A DNA stretch of 52,190 nucleotides. It comes from Caldiserica bacterium UBA4770. Its GTDB lineage: Bacteria; Caldisericota; Caldisericia; Caldisericales; Caldisericaceae. The DNA is taken from positions 1-52,190 of the forward strand of contig DHHO01000001.1 of the NCBI GenBank assembly GCA_002403335.1, in the 5' to 3' direction. The notes under the pieces were generated by a model. It had not been told where the DNA came from and did not search any database. It was given only the letters and a program-made list of their open reading frames with translations. Of this stretch, positions 1-7,480 are shown piece by piece. The translations under genes were made by a program, and so were the position numbers. How positions within the stretch are numbered: the first letter of the stretch is position 1; each line of letters begins with the position of its first letter.

Positions 1-363
1 CCAGACCTTGTTAAGATTGGTGGAGAATCAGTTGAAGGTGCGTACTTTACAGGACACTTTTCAAAGGATGACCCAAGACCCGAGGTACAGGAATTCGTGG
101 CAAAATATAAGGAAAAGTATGGAGAGACTCCTGATTCATTTGCAGCCTTTTCATATGATGCAACTAACCTTCTCCTTGACGCTATTAAGCGTGCTGGAAC
201 AACAGAGGGTGCTGCATTAAGAGATGCAATAAAGGATTCAAATTTCCAGGGAGCAGTTGGCGGGGCTATAGTATTTGATGAAAACAGAAACCCCATAAAG
301 GCTGCAGTCATTATTGAGATAAGAAACGGCCAACAGGTTTACAAGACAACAGTTAATCCTTAA
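1..363 (+). CDS. livK: Branched-chain amino acid ABC transporter substrate-binding protein, C-terminal part
   Basis: The frame is open from the first base and ends at TAA 361-363, so only the last 120 residues of a larger protein are present. The visible part matches the end of a periplasmic-binding-protein type I (LivK/LivJ) receptor: EFVAKYKEKYGETPDSFAAF, then YDATNLLLDAIKRAG, and a final strand region ending YKTTVNP. It is followed by a hairpin and then by both permeases and both ATPases of the same transporter, which supports a role as the extracytoplasmic receptor for leucine, isoleucine, valine or a related substrate. The signal peptide and first lobe lie outside the window, so exact specificity cannot be read. 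Confidence 0.9.
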   Translation, partial: PDLVKIGGESVEGAYFTGHFSKDDPRPEVQEFVAKYKEKYGETPDSFAAFSYDATNLLLDAIKRAGTTEGAALRDAIKDSNFQGAVGGAIVFDENRNPIKAAVIIEIRNGQQVYKTTVNP

Positions 364-372
364 TTATACTTG

Positions 373-405
373 AGAGGGAGGGGGAGCTACCCCTCCCTCT
401 TTTTT
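373..405 (+). terminator. Hairpin with T-run between livK and livH
   Basis: A perfect 11-bp stem (arms 373-383 and 390-400) with a 6-nt loop is followed directly by five T. It lies 10 nt after the livK stop and just before the livH SD. This is a typical intrinsic terminator. Inside a transporter operon it probably terminates only part of the transcripts, so that the binding protein is made in excess over the membrane parts (inference). Confidence 0.8.
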
Positions 406-419
406 AAATGGGAGGAAGA

Positions 420-1322
420 ATGGGTGAGATATTTAATCTTCAGCAACTCATTAATGGAATCCAGCTGGGAAGTATTTACGCGCTGATTTCTCTTGGATAT
501 ACAATGGTATATGGCATTGTAAGGCTTATAAACTTTGCGCATGGTGATTTTTATATGGTTGGGGCATATGCTGCCTATTTTATAGTGAATTTTGCCCTTG
601 CAAGGCATGTGAATATTCCTGTTGTGTTTGTTTTTGCTGCAAGTATGGGGGCTTCTGCCCTTATTGCAATGGCTGCAAACAGAATTGCCTACAGACCCTT
701 AAGATACAAACCCAGACTTTCTGCACTTATCACTGCGCTCGGAGTCTCCATGTTTCTGGAGTACTTTTTCTCCGCTCTTCCTTTTATTGGTCCCTCCTTC
801 AGAAGCTTTCCTGAGCTTATAACTCAGAGGATTTTTACTATCGGAAACATAAAAATCTCTAATTATGCGATTGTTGATGTAGCAGTCTCTGCAGTACTTA
901 TGATTTTTCTTACATATCTGGTACGCAGAACCAAAGTAGGAATGGCAATGAGGGCTGTATCTCAGGACAAAGATGCTGCAAGACTTATGGGCATCAACAT
1001 AGAAAGCATTATAACAATCACATTTTTGATAGGTGGTGCTTTTGCAGGTGCTGCAGGCATTCTTGCAGGTATTACGTATCCGAGAATATATCCATATATG
1101 GGCATACTTCCTGGTATTAAGGCATTTACTGCTGCAGTACTCGGTGGAATTGGAAACATTCCTGGAGCGATGCTCGGAAGCTACATAATGGGTATCTCTG
1201 AAACGTTTGCAACTGCATATAACTCGCTTCTCGGGGAAGGTATTGCATTTGCTATCCTAATTATTGTACTCCTCTTCAGACCTCAGGGTCTACTTGGGGA
1301 AGTTACAGCAGAAAAAGTATAG
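420..1322 (+). CDS. livH: Branched-chain amino acid ABC transporter permease LivH
   Basis: This is an inner-membrane permease of 300 aa, the usual length for LivH. It begins FNLQQLINGIQLGSIYALISLGYTMVYGI and has about eight hydrophobic segments. The conserved INFAHGDFYMVGAY stretch and the cytoplasmic EAA-like segment KDAARLMGINIESIITITF are both present. The ATG at 420 is preferred over one at 408 because GGAGG at 411-415 can serve only the later start. LivH pairs with LivM to form the translocation pore driven by LivG and LivF, whose genes follow immediately. Confidence 0.93.
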   Translation: MGEIFNLQQLINGIQLGSIYALISLGYTMVYGIVRLINFAHGDFYMVGAYAAYFIVNFALARHVNIPVVFVFAASMGASALIAMAANRIAYRPLRYKPRLSALITALGVSMFLEYFFSALPFIGPSFRSFPELITQRIFTIGNIKISNYAIVDVAVSAVLMIFLTYLVRRTKVGMAMRAVSQDKDAARLMGINIESIITITFLIGGAFAGAAGILAGITYPRIYPYMGILPGIKAFTAAVLGGIGNIPGAMLGSYIMGISETFATAYNSLLGEGIAFAILIIVLLFRPQGLLGEVTAEKV

Positions 1323-1329
1323 GTGCGGC

Positions 1330-2307
1330 ATGAGAAATAAAAAGACAATACTATTTATCGTTTATTCGCTTATCTTTTATGCTATTATTTTTCTTTTTCA
1401 TTCATTAGGAATAATCAGTGATTATATCCTTCATATTATTAATCTTTCGTTAATTTATGTGATTCTTGCAACAAGTCTGAATCTTATTAATGGTTTTACC
1501 GGTCAGTTCTCTCTGGGACATATGGGATTTGCTGCAGTTGGTGCATACATATCAGGAATCCTAACGACATTAATCTGGCATATTAAACCAGGGAATCCAG
1601 GTAGTTACGTTCTTTTCATTATTGCTATGCTTGTTGGTGGAGTTGCTGCTGCTCTTGTCGGGTTGCTTATTGGATTACCAACCCTACGGTTGAGAGGTGA
1701 TTATCTTGCAATTGTGACTCTTGGTTTTGGAGAGATTATAAGGACAATCATAAATAACATTGATTATGTTGGTGGGCCAAGAGGGCTTCTTGGTATACCA
1801 AAATTTTCTAACTTTACCATTATTTTTATTACGGCACTACTTACGGTAATTCTTCTAAGAAATCTCATTTTTTCCTCTCATGGAAGGGCATTCCTTTCTA
1901 TAAGGGAAGATCCTATTGCTTCGGAACTTGTTGGTGTTAATACAACAAGACAAAAGGTGATAGCATTTGTTATTGGTGCATTTTTTGCAGGGATTGGTGG
2001 AGCACTCCTTGGACATCTTCTCACTCTTGCTCATCCCACTCAGTATGGCTTCATGCAGACTGTCATGGTGCTTGTGATGGTTTATGCAGGAGGTATGGGA
2101 AGTATATCTGGCTCAATTGTTGCTGCATTTGGATTAACATTTTTGTCTGAAGGATTGAGGATATTGCTTGGTGCAATAGGCGTGGCTATAGAGTGGAGAA
2201 TGGTTGTATACGCTGTGCTTCTTATTATGATTATGTTATTCAGAACTTCGGGGATTATGGGGGGAAGGGAATTCAATTTTCTTTTGCCTTTTAATAAGGA
2301 GGAGTGA
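1330..2307 (+). CDS. livM: Branched-chain amino acid ABC transporter permease LivM
   Basis: This is the second pore subunit, 325 aa. Hydrophobic segments occur throughout. The LivM hallmarks are LATSLNLINGFTGQFSLGHMG near the N-terminus and the coupling segment REDPIASELVGVNTTRQKVIAFVIGA. I chose ATG 1330, seven bases past the livH stop, because the earlier in-frame ATG lies deep inside livH and adds a non-homologous peptide. The stop TGA shares one base with the livG start (TGATG), so translation is probably coupled. The protein should dimerise with LivH in the cytoplasmic membrane. Confidence 0.92.
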   Translation: MRNKKTILFIVYSLIFYAIIFLFHSLGIISDYILHIINLSLIYVILATSLNLINGFTGQFSLGHMGFAAVGAYISGILTTLIWHIKPGNPGSYVLFIIAMLVGGVAAALVGLLIGLPTLRLRGDYLAIVTLGFGEIIRTIINNIDYVGGPRGLLGIPKFSNFTIIFITALLTVILLRNLIFSSHGRAFLSIREDPIASELVGVNTTRQKVIAFVIGAFFAGIGGALLGHLLTLAHPTQYGFMQTVMVLVMVYAGGMGSISGSIVAAFGLTFLSEGLRILLGAIGVAIEWRMVVYAVLLIMIMLFRTSGIMGGREFNFLLPFNKEE

Positions 2308-3080
2308 TGGAAACAATTCTTTCCTTACAGGGATTGACTCATTATTTCGGGGGATTGAGAGCTGTACATGACTTTAATCTTGAACTTCCTCAGGGAGCTC
2401 TCTGGGGACTTATTGGGCCGAATGGTGCCGGTAAAACGACAATATTTAATCTAATTACGGGTGTTTACAAACCAACGGAAGGGAAGATTATCTTTAATGG
2501 TGAAGATATTACGGGTTTAAAATCCCATCTTATTGTTGAAAAGGGTATTGCGAGGACTTTTCAAAACCTCAGAGTCTTTAATGGGTTAACAGCGCTTGAC
2601 AATATAAGGATAGCCAGGCAAGCTAAGAACAATATTTCTCTTTTTGATTCCTTTCTTTATACTCGTAAGTTCTATGAGGAGGAGAAACAGGCTAAAGAAG
2701 AGGCAATGGAACTTCTGAAGATTTTTAATCTCCAATCGCGTGCATATACACTTGCAAAAAACCTTCCATACGGAGAGTTGAGAAGGCTTGAAATTGCAAG
2801 GGCACTTGCTACGCATCCTAAGCTGGTTCTTCTTGATGAGCCGGCGGCAGGGATGAACCCAAGAGAGGTGGGTAACCTTATGGATTTGATTCACTGGATT
2901 AGGGAGCAGTTTAAGATAACGATTTTTCTTGTTGAGCACCAGATGAGGGTTGTTATGGGAATATGCGAAAGAATAAAAGTACTTGATTTTGGTGAGACAA
3001 TCTGTGATGGTTCGCCAGAATATGTGAAATGCGATCCAAAGGTGATTGAAGCATATCTTGGGAGGGTGGAAAATGCTTAA
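2307..3080 (+). CDS. livG: Branched-chain amino acid ABC transporter ATP-binding protein LivG
   Basis: This is an ABC ATPase of 257 aa. Walker A reads GPNGAGKTT, the Q-loop region is ARTFQNLRVF, the signature is the LivG-type LPYGELRRLEIARAL and Walker B is LVLLDEPAAG, followed by the switch histidine in LVEHQMRVV. The ATG at 2307 is chosen because the SD AAGGAGG (2296-2302) is too close to the GTG at 2304. LivG forms the nucleotide-binding heterodimer with LivF, whose start codon overlaps the end of this gene by 8 bases. Confidence 0.94.
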   Translation: METILSLQGLTHYFGGLRAVHDFNLELPQGALWGLIGPNGAGKTTIFNLITGVYKPTEGKIIFNGEDITGLKSHLIVEKGIARTFQNLRVFNGLTALDNIRIARQAKNNISLFDSFLYTRKFYEEEKQAKEEAMELLKIFNLQSRAYTLAKNLPYGELRRLEIARALATHPKLVLLDEPAAGMNPREVGNLMDLIHWIREQFKITIFLVEHQMRVVMGICERIKVLDFGETICDGSPEYVKCDPKVIEAYLGRVENA

Positions 3081-3777
3081 GGTTTCTAATCTTGAAGTGT
3101 CTTATGGAGCAATAAAGGCAATTAAGGATATCTCTTTCGAGGTTAAAGATGGGCAGATTGCAACACTTATTGGAGCAAATGGCGCAGGTAAGACAACAAC
3201 ATTGAGGACAATTAGTGGACTTAATAGGGTAAGTAGCGGCCATATATTTTTCAAGGATACCAACATTACTAATATGGAACCGCATAGGATTGTTAATCTT
3301 GGTATAAGCCATGTACCTGAAGGAAGGAGAATATTTGCAACTCTTACTGTTATGGAGAATCTTGAGCTTGCTGCGTGGACCATTAAGGACAAAAATGTAA
3401 AGTCAGAAAGGTACGATTTGGTATTCTCAATTTTTCCACGATTGAAAGAGCGTTTTAAGCAGCTGGCAGGTACTCTTTCAGGTGGTGAGCAACAGATGCT
3501 TTCAGTTGCAAGGGCATTAATGACCGGAGGAAGTCTTATGTTGCTTGATGAACCTTCAATGGGTCTTTCCCCGATTCTTGTGGACGAAATTTTTGATGTA
3601 ATCCAGAAAATAAATAAACAGGGTACAACGATTCTACTTGTGGAGCAGAATGCAAGAAAAGCACTTGAGGTTGCAGACTATGCGTATGTGCTTGAGGTAG
3701 GAACAATTGCTTTGCAGGGAAGTGCAAGGGAGTTAAAGGAGGATCAAAGGGTTAAAGAAGCTTACCTTGGTGCATAG
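3073..3777 (+). CDS. livF: Branched-chain amino acid ABC transporter ATP-binding protein LivF
   Basis: This is the second ABC ATPase of the importer, 234 aa, typical for LivF. Motifs in order are Walker A GANGAGKTT, the LivF stretch SHVPEGRRIFATLTVMENL, signature LSGGEQQMLSVARAL, Walker B LMLLDEPSMGLSP and the H-loop region LLVEQNARKAL, where Gln replaces His as is usual in LivF. The ATG at 3073 has a GGAGGG SD at 3061-3066. It is the last gene of the operon. Four bases separate its stop from the stop of the convergent trehalose gene, so no terminator fits between them. Confidence 0.94.
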   Translation: MLKVSNLEVSYGAIKAIKDISFEVKDGQIATLIGANGAGKTTTLRTISGLNRVSSGHIFFKDTNITNMEPHRIVNLGISHVPEGRRIFATLTVMENLELAAWTIKDKNVKSERYDLVFSIFPRLKERFKQLAGTLSGGEQQMLSVARALMTGGSLMLLDEPSMGLSPILVDEIFDVIQKINKQGTTILLVEQNARKALEVADYAYVLEVGTIALQGSARELKEDQRVKEAYLGA

Positions 3778-3781
3778 GTGC

Positions 3782-6031
3782 TCAGCGTTTTATAATCTCT
3801 ACTAATCTCCTCCAGAAGGGTTTCTTGGGATATTCAATTGATGATAACTCTTTAAGGGCAAGAGAAATTTCCTCAGGGTTTTTTGCTCTGTAGTTTGCAT
3901 ATGTAAATCCATCTCCGACTTTTATTGAATAAACATCTCTTTTAGGAAGGTTTTTGAAGATTCCTTCATCAATTGAATCGTCGCCTGCTGCGAAGATAAA
4001 ATCGTAGGGTTCTCTTAAAAAATATAGAGAAGCAATGCTTTTATCTGCCATTGCACTTTTCACTTCAATTCCCTTATTGATTTTTCGGACAACAATGCCT
4101 GTATTCGAAGTAAGAGTCTTTAAAACGTCATAAAGCTCTGGTATTTCTTGCTGTACAACTTCTTCTGGTGCATTTCTGAAGTGGAAAACCACTGAAAAGT
4201 CCTTCATCTCAGTAAAAGAGGCAGGGACTCTGCTTTCGTAGATTTTTATGATATGAGCAATCTCTTCCTTCCATCCGTTTTCAACAGGAAGCATTCTTAT
4301 CCATTTCTCTCCTTTCTGTCTTAAATATGCGCCGTGTTCTGCAAAGATTTGAATATCTGGATTTCTAAACCATCCTCCAATGGTTTCTCTGTCCCTTCCT
4401 GTGAGAATTACAACATCGTTTTTAGTATTTTTTGACAGTCGTTCAAGAATCTTCACTAGGTTAGAGGGAGGCTTTGCAAGTTCTGGTTTAGGTGAAAAAT
4501 TTACAAGAGTCCCATCGTAGTCTAGTAGAAAAAGCCTTTTTTGAGCCATTGAGTAATCCTTGATCATATCTGACTTTATTTCATTGACATCCTTTTTTTT
4601 CTCTAACTCTATCTTTTCTTTGTGGGATTCCATAAGTTTGTTGATAAAACTTCCCGCCCACCATTTAACGTCGTACTTGCTGAGATAATCCTGTAAAGAC
4701 TTGTTGATACTCTTTTTCTCCTCAATCGTCATTTCGAGGGCTCTTTTTATAGCATCTGCCACTTCTGAAATGTCATTAGGGCTTACAATGATTGCCTTTT
4801 TAAGCTCTTCTGCAGAACCCGCGCATTCGCTTAGGATGAGCACTCCATTGAGATCTCTATGTGAAGCAATGTATTCCTTTGAGACAAGATTCATTCCGTC
4901 TATAATGGGAGTGACAAGTATAATGTCTCCTTTTGCGTAGAGTGCAGTAAGTGATTCAAAGGGAAGGTTCTTAAACTGATAAATAATGGGTGTCCAGTCA
5001 ATAGCCCCAAATTTTCCATTAATGCTTCCCACAAGCTGGTCAATGTCATTTTTAGTTTCCTGATATTTGTAAACACCGATTCTTGAGGGTACCAGTATCA
5101 TAACAAGGCAAACTTTTCTGTGCCATCCAGGGTTTTTTTCGAGGAACTGTTCGTAAGCGTGTAACCTGTTTACGACTCCTTTTGTATAGTCGAGCCTGTC
5201 TATGGAAAGAATAACCTTTTCGTTCTTGAACGTATTTTTAAGGTTTTCAAATTCCTGTTTTACGCTTTTGTTTTCTGTTGCTCTGTTGTACTTTTCGAAA
5301 TCAATGCTTATCGGAAAAACTCCTACGGAAATTATTCTATTGTCAACCTTGAATTTTCCAAATTCACTTTCAATTCCAAGTGTTTTTTCGCAGGTCCTTA
5401 TGAAGTTTTGCATATATGTATATGTGTGAAACCCGATAACATCTGAACCAAGAACTCCCTTTAAGATAGATGCCCTCCATTGTTTGGGAAGTAATCGGTA
5501 TATTTCAAATGGTGGAAATGGTATATGAAGGAAGAAACCAATCGGAACATCTTTCTTTTCTCTTAAAAACTGCGGAAGGAGCATTAGATGGTAGTCGTGA
5601 ATCCACACAATGTCGTCGTCTCTGAGAATATTTGAAACTGTATCAGCAAATTTTTTGTTTACGTTTACATAATCTTCAAAATATTTATCACTATATGTAG
5701 CAAAGCTTGGTATCATGTGAAAGAGCGGCCATATTGTGCTATTACAGAAACCAAGGTAAAACCCTGTCATTTCGTTTTCGTCTATGAAGATAGGAAGCGC
5801 CCTGAAATTCTTTTGAAGATCTTTTCTTACTTTTTCCTGTAGTTCTTCTTTGATATTTGTCCCGGGCCATCCCACCCATACATACTCAGCTTCTTTTGTG
5901 TAATCTTTAAGAGAATCAAGGGAGGCACTTAAGCCTTGAACGAGTCCTCCTGTACTTTGTCTAAACGAGACTTCATTTTCACCCCCCTCAACAGTCACAG
6001 GGAGCCTATTTGATATTACAACAAGTCTCAT
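3782..6031 (-). CDS. otsAB: Bifunctional trehalose-6-phosphate synthase/phosphatase (OtsA-OtsB fusion)
   Basis: The 749-aa protein holds two enzymes. Residues 1 to about 475 form a GT20 trehalose-6-phosphate synthase with STGGLVQGL (26-34), WVGWPG, WIHDYHLMLLP (143-153), SIDRLDYTKG (276-285) and DGMNLVSKEY (378-387), the donor-sugar site. A charged linker precedes a HAD-type trehalose phosphatase with nucleophile motif DYDGTL (504-509), VVILTGRDRE and the late metal motif GDDSIDEG. Together these turn nucleotide-glucose and glucose-6-phosphate into trehalose, a compatible solute. The start ATG at 6031 has the SD GGAGGTG. Fusion of the two activities is known elsewhere in bacteria and in eukaryotes. 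A promoter lies just upstream and the gene appears monocistronic. Confidence 0.95.
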   Translation of the reverse strand: MRLVVISNRLPVTVEGGENEVSFRQSTGGLVQGLSASLDSLKDYTKEAEYVWVGWPGTNIKEELQEKVRKDLQKNFRALPIFIDENEMTGFYLGFCNSTIWPLFHMIPSFATYSDKYFEDYVNVNKKFADTVSNILRDDDIVWIHDYHLMLLPQFLREKKDVPIGFFLHIPFPPFEIYRLLPKQWRASILKGVLGSDVIGFHTYTYMQNFIRTCEKTLGIESEFGKFKVDNRIISVGVFPISIDFEKYNRATENKSVKQEFENLKNTFKNEKVILSIDRLDYTKGVVNRLHAYEQFLEKNPGWHRKVCLVMILVPSRIGVYKYQETKNDIDQLVGSINGKFGAIDWTPIIYQFKNLPFESLTALYAKGDIILVTPIIDGMNLVSKEYIASHRDLNGVLILSECAGSAEELKKAIIVSPNDISEVADAIKRALEMTIEEKKSINKSLQDYLSKYDVKWWAGSFINKLMESHKEKIELEKKKDVNEIKSDMIKDYSMAQKRLFLLDYDGTLVNFSPKPELAKPPSNLVKILERLSKNTKNDVVILTGRDRETIGGWFRNPDIQIFAEHGAYLRQKGEKWIRMLPVENGWKEEIAHIIKIYESRVPASFTEMKDFSVVFHFRNAPEEVVQQEIPELYDVLKTLTSNTGIVVRKINKGIEVKSAMADKSIASLYFLREPYDFIFAAGDDSIDEGIFKNLPKRDVYSIKVGDGFTYANYRAKNPEEISLALKELSSIEYPKKPFWRRLVEIIKR

Positions 6032-6054
6032 CCCGGCACCTCCTACTTTATAGA

Positions 6055-6082
6055 ATTATAACACAATTTTCTTTTTTGTCAT
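6055..6082 (-). promoter_or_regulatory. Sigma-70-type promoter of the trehalose gene
   Basis: Read on the minus strand, ATGACA (6077-6082) is followed after 16 nt by TATAAT (6055-6060), and the gene starts 24 nt downstream of the -10 box. The -35 box lies in a TTTGTCATT stretch that resembles the end of the dispersed repeat found nearby. Confidence 0.6.
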
Positions 6083-6131
6083 TCCTTCCCTATGTTATAC
6101 GAAGCGTAATGAGGTGTTTCCGTATTTAAGG

Positions 6132-6225
6132 TATTTTGGGCGGAGCATTGAGGATGGTACTCTCACTTCCTCGATTGGAAAAGGCGATTGCTTCGCCTTC
6201 GGTGCTTGCCTTTGGCAAGGTAATG
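6132..6225. repeat. Dispersed intergenic repeat, truncated copy A
   Basis: From TTTTGGGCGGAG to GATTGGAAAAGGCGA, this stretch is nearly identical to 7056-7110 and related to copies at 44670-45010. The central hairpin arms TTGAGGA and TCCTCGA are present, with one G-U-type pair. Beyond it, GCTTCGCC and TGCCTTTGGCA form small inverted repeats. The TTGTCATTGCG end is missing, so the copy is truncated. It accounts for most of the 311-bp gap between the trehalose gene and the antitoxin gene. Confidence 0.75.
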
Positions 6226-6276
6226 ATTGAACAAAGGCAATTTACTGGGGGTTTTCAGAGATCCCCACACACCCTA

Positions 6277-6305
6277 TTGACTTAAATACATAAATGAAAT
6301 ATAAT
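6277..6305 (+). promoter_or_regulatory. Strong sigma-70-type promoter of the toxin-antitoxin pair
   Basis: TTGACT (6277-6282), a 17-nt spacer, then a perfect TATAAT (6300-6305). The expected start point is about 30 nt upstream of the antitoxin ATG, leaving room for the SD AGGAGGTG at 6331-6338. Confidence 0.8.
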
Positions 6306-6342
6306 TATGATACCGAATATAGATACCATAAGGAGGTGCTGC

Positions 6343-6591
6343 ATGAAAAATACAGCAAACTTTACAGTAAGAATTCCTGCATCCTTACACGAGAAAGCAA
6401 AGGAGGTTTCCAAAAAGGAAAACAAATCTCTCAATGAAGTAATAAAAGAGCTCATAAAAGAGTGGGTGAAAAAAGAGGAAGAAAAGTTGCTTTTCAAAGC
6501 GTTCAGCGCTGCAAGTGAAACCGATGTAGAATATGCACTTGACGTACAAAAAGAAGTAATTCTTTCAGATGAAAAACCCGAAAAGATTTGA
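6343..6591 (+). CDS. Ribbon-helix-helix antitoxin of a MazEF-like pair
   Basis: This is an 82-aa protein. Residues 4-38 (NFTVRIPASLHEKAKEVSKK, then SLNEVIKELIKEWV) have the strand-helix-helix pattern of Arc/CopG DNA-binding proteins. A charged C-terminal tail follows and is the likely toxin-binding part. The ATG at 6343 is chosen because the strong SD AGGAGGTG (6331-6338) precedes it; an earlier start codon adds an unrelated peptide. The end overlaps the toxin gene by 23 bases, a common layout for toxin-antitoxin pairs. By family behaviour it should neutralise the toxin and repress the promoter just upstream (inference). Confidence 0.8.
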   Translation: MKNTANFTVRIPASLHEKAKEVSKKENKSLNEVIKELIKEWVKKEEEKLLFKAFSAASETDVEYALDVQKEVILSDEKPEKI

Positions 6592-6922
6592 AATTTGGCT
6601 TGTTAATTGGAACCCAGGAAGAGGTTCAGAGCAAGAAGGCATAAGACCATCCCTTATCATCCAAACTGATGCAGGCAACATAAACCCGAACTATCCAAAT
6701 ACAATTGTTTTGGCTATAAGTACGAAAGGAAGGGAACTTCTCTTCCATATAAAAGTTAAGCCCTCCTCCACAAATGGATTAAAAAGCTCATCCTTTATAA
6801 AGTGCGAACAAATCCTTACAATTTCAAAGGAAAGGCTTGTAGAAAAAATAGGAACATTAGAAGAGCATTATGTAAATCTCGTAGAAGAAGCTCTGAAACT
6901 TATTTTGAGTTTAGAAACTTAA
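6569..6922 (+). CDS. mazF: MazF/PemK-family toxin (probable mRNA interferase)
   Basis: The protein has 117 aa, the usual MazF size. The N-terminus RFEIWLVNWNPGRGSEQEGIRPSLIIQTDAGN has the family's beta-barrel start, with the conserved GxExxxxRP segment. TIVLAISTKGR corresponds to the usual VVVAPLTS strand, and KCEQILTISKERLVEKIGTL is the C-terminal signature, with R and the KIG turn conserved. Family members are sequence-specific endoribonucleases acting on mRNA in the cytoplasm. Translation is probably coupled to the antitoxin, whose gene it overlaps by 23 bases. Cleavage specificity cannot be read from sequence. Confidence 0.87.
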   Translation: MKNPKRFEIWLVNWNPGRGSEQEGIRPSLIIQTDAGNINPNYPNTIVLAISTKGRELLFHIKVKPSSTNGLKSSSFIKCEQILTISKERLVEKIGTLEEHYVNLVEEALKLILSLET

Positions 6923-6971
6923 GTTAGACTAATGTATGACCCCCTTCAATATTTTCCCCAAAGTCTTCTAT

Positions 6972-7145
6972 TTGTCATTGCGCAATCCTTTCCTTGACGA
7001 AGTCAAGTGGAGCGCATTTGTTTTTTGCGACCGAAGCAATCTCGTCTTTAATGTCTTTTGGGCGGAGCTTCGAGGATGGTACTCTCACTTCCTCGATTGG
7101 AAAAGGCGAGATTGCCACGGCTTCTTCGAAGCCTCGCAATGACAA
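6972..7145. repeat. Dispersed repeat copy B, 174 bp with 11-bp terminal inverted repeats
   Basis: The ends are perfect inverted repeats: TTGTCATTGCG (6972-6982) and CGCAATGACAA (7135-7145). Inside lie CAATCCTTTCCTTGACGAAG, GAAGCAATCTCGTCTTTAAT, GTCTTTTGGGCGGAG, and a hairpin with arms TCGAGGA (7070-7076) and TCCTCGA (7090-7096). No transposase frame is present and no clear target-site duplication is visible. Length, ends and internal structure fit a MITE-like or hairpin-rich intergenic repeat. Open frames across it are not credible genes. Confidence 0.8.
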
Positions 7146-7177
7146 AAAAAGAAGAGTCGCAGTGACAGACTTTTTCT

Positions 7178-7287
7178 TTGTCATTGCGAGGGAGTGAAAC
7201 GACCGAAGCAATCTCGTCTTTTCTTTTTGTTTTTGGGGAAAGTCCGAAGGGGGGTCAGTCCACCTCTTCGAATTAAAGCAATCTCTG
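7178..7287. repeat. Dispersed repeat copy C, with module shared by the 50.5-kb region
   Basis: It begins with the repeat end TTGTCATTGCG (7178-7188), followed by GACCGAAGCAATCTCGTCTT. From 7221 to 7270 it continues into a different module rich in TTTTTGG, a G-run and CACCTCTTCG. An almost exact inverted copy of that module lies at 50541-50600. With copy B it fills most of the 558-bp gap between mazF and the ferritin gene. I see no gene in that gap. Confidence 0.75.
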
Positions 7288-7451
7288 TTTTTTTGCCATA
7301 CCGGGCTTGATTTAACATCTCTTCTTTAACATAAAGAATCAGACACTTAAGGATCCTGGCTCTGAAATAAATTTAGGGTAATATGATTTTTTACAATGTA
7401 ATAGAGGGAGAGATTAATAGAATTTAATACAATTCTCCTCTATGATAAATG

Positions 7452-7473
7452 GGGCGAAGGTTTTACTTCGCCC
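7452..7473 (-). terminator. Terminator hairpin after the ferritin gene
   Basis: A perfect 8-bp stem, GGGCGAAG (7452-7459) with CTTCGCCC (7466-7473) and a 6-nt loop, starts 8 nt downstream of the ferritin stop. On the minus strand it is followed by an A/T-rich tract rather than a pure T-run, so termination is likely but may be incomplete. Confidence 0.6.
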
Positions 7474-7480
7474 TTAACTA

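Noticed and set aside
6936..7211. Short open frames on both strands in the gap after mazF
   Set aside because: They are translations of the dispersed repeat. The same peptides (such as PKDIKDEIAS) appear at 44600-45000 because the DNA repeats, not because of protein conservation.
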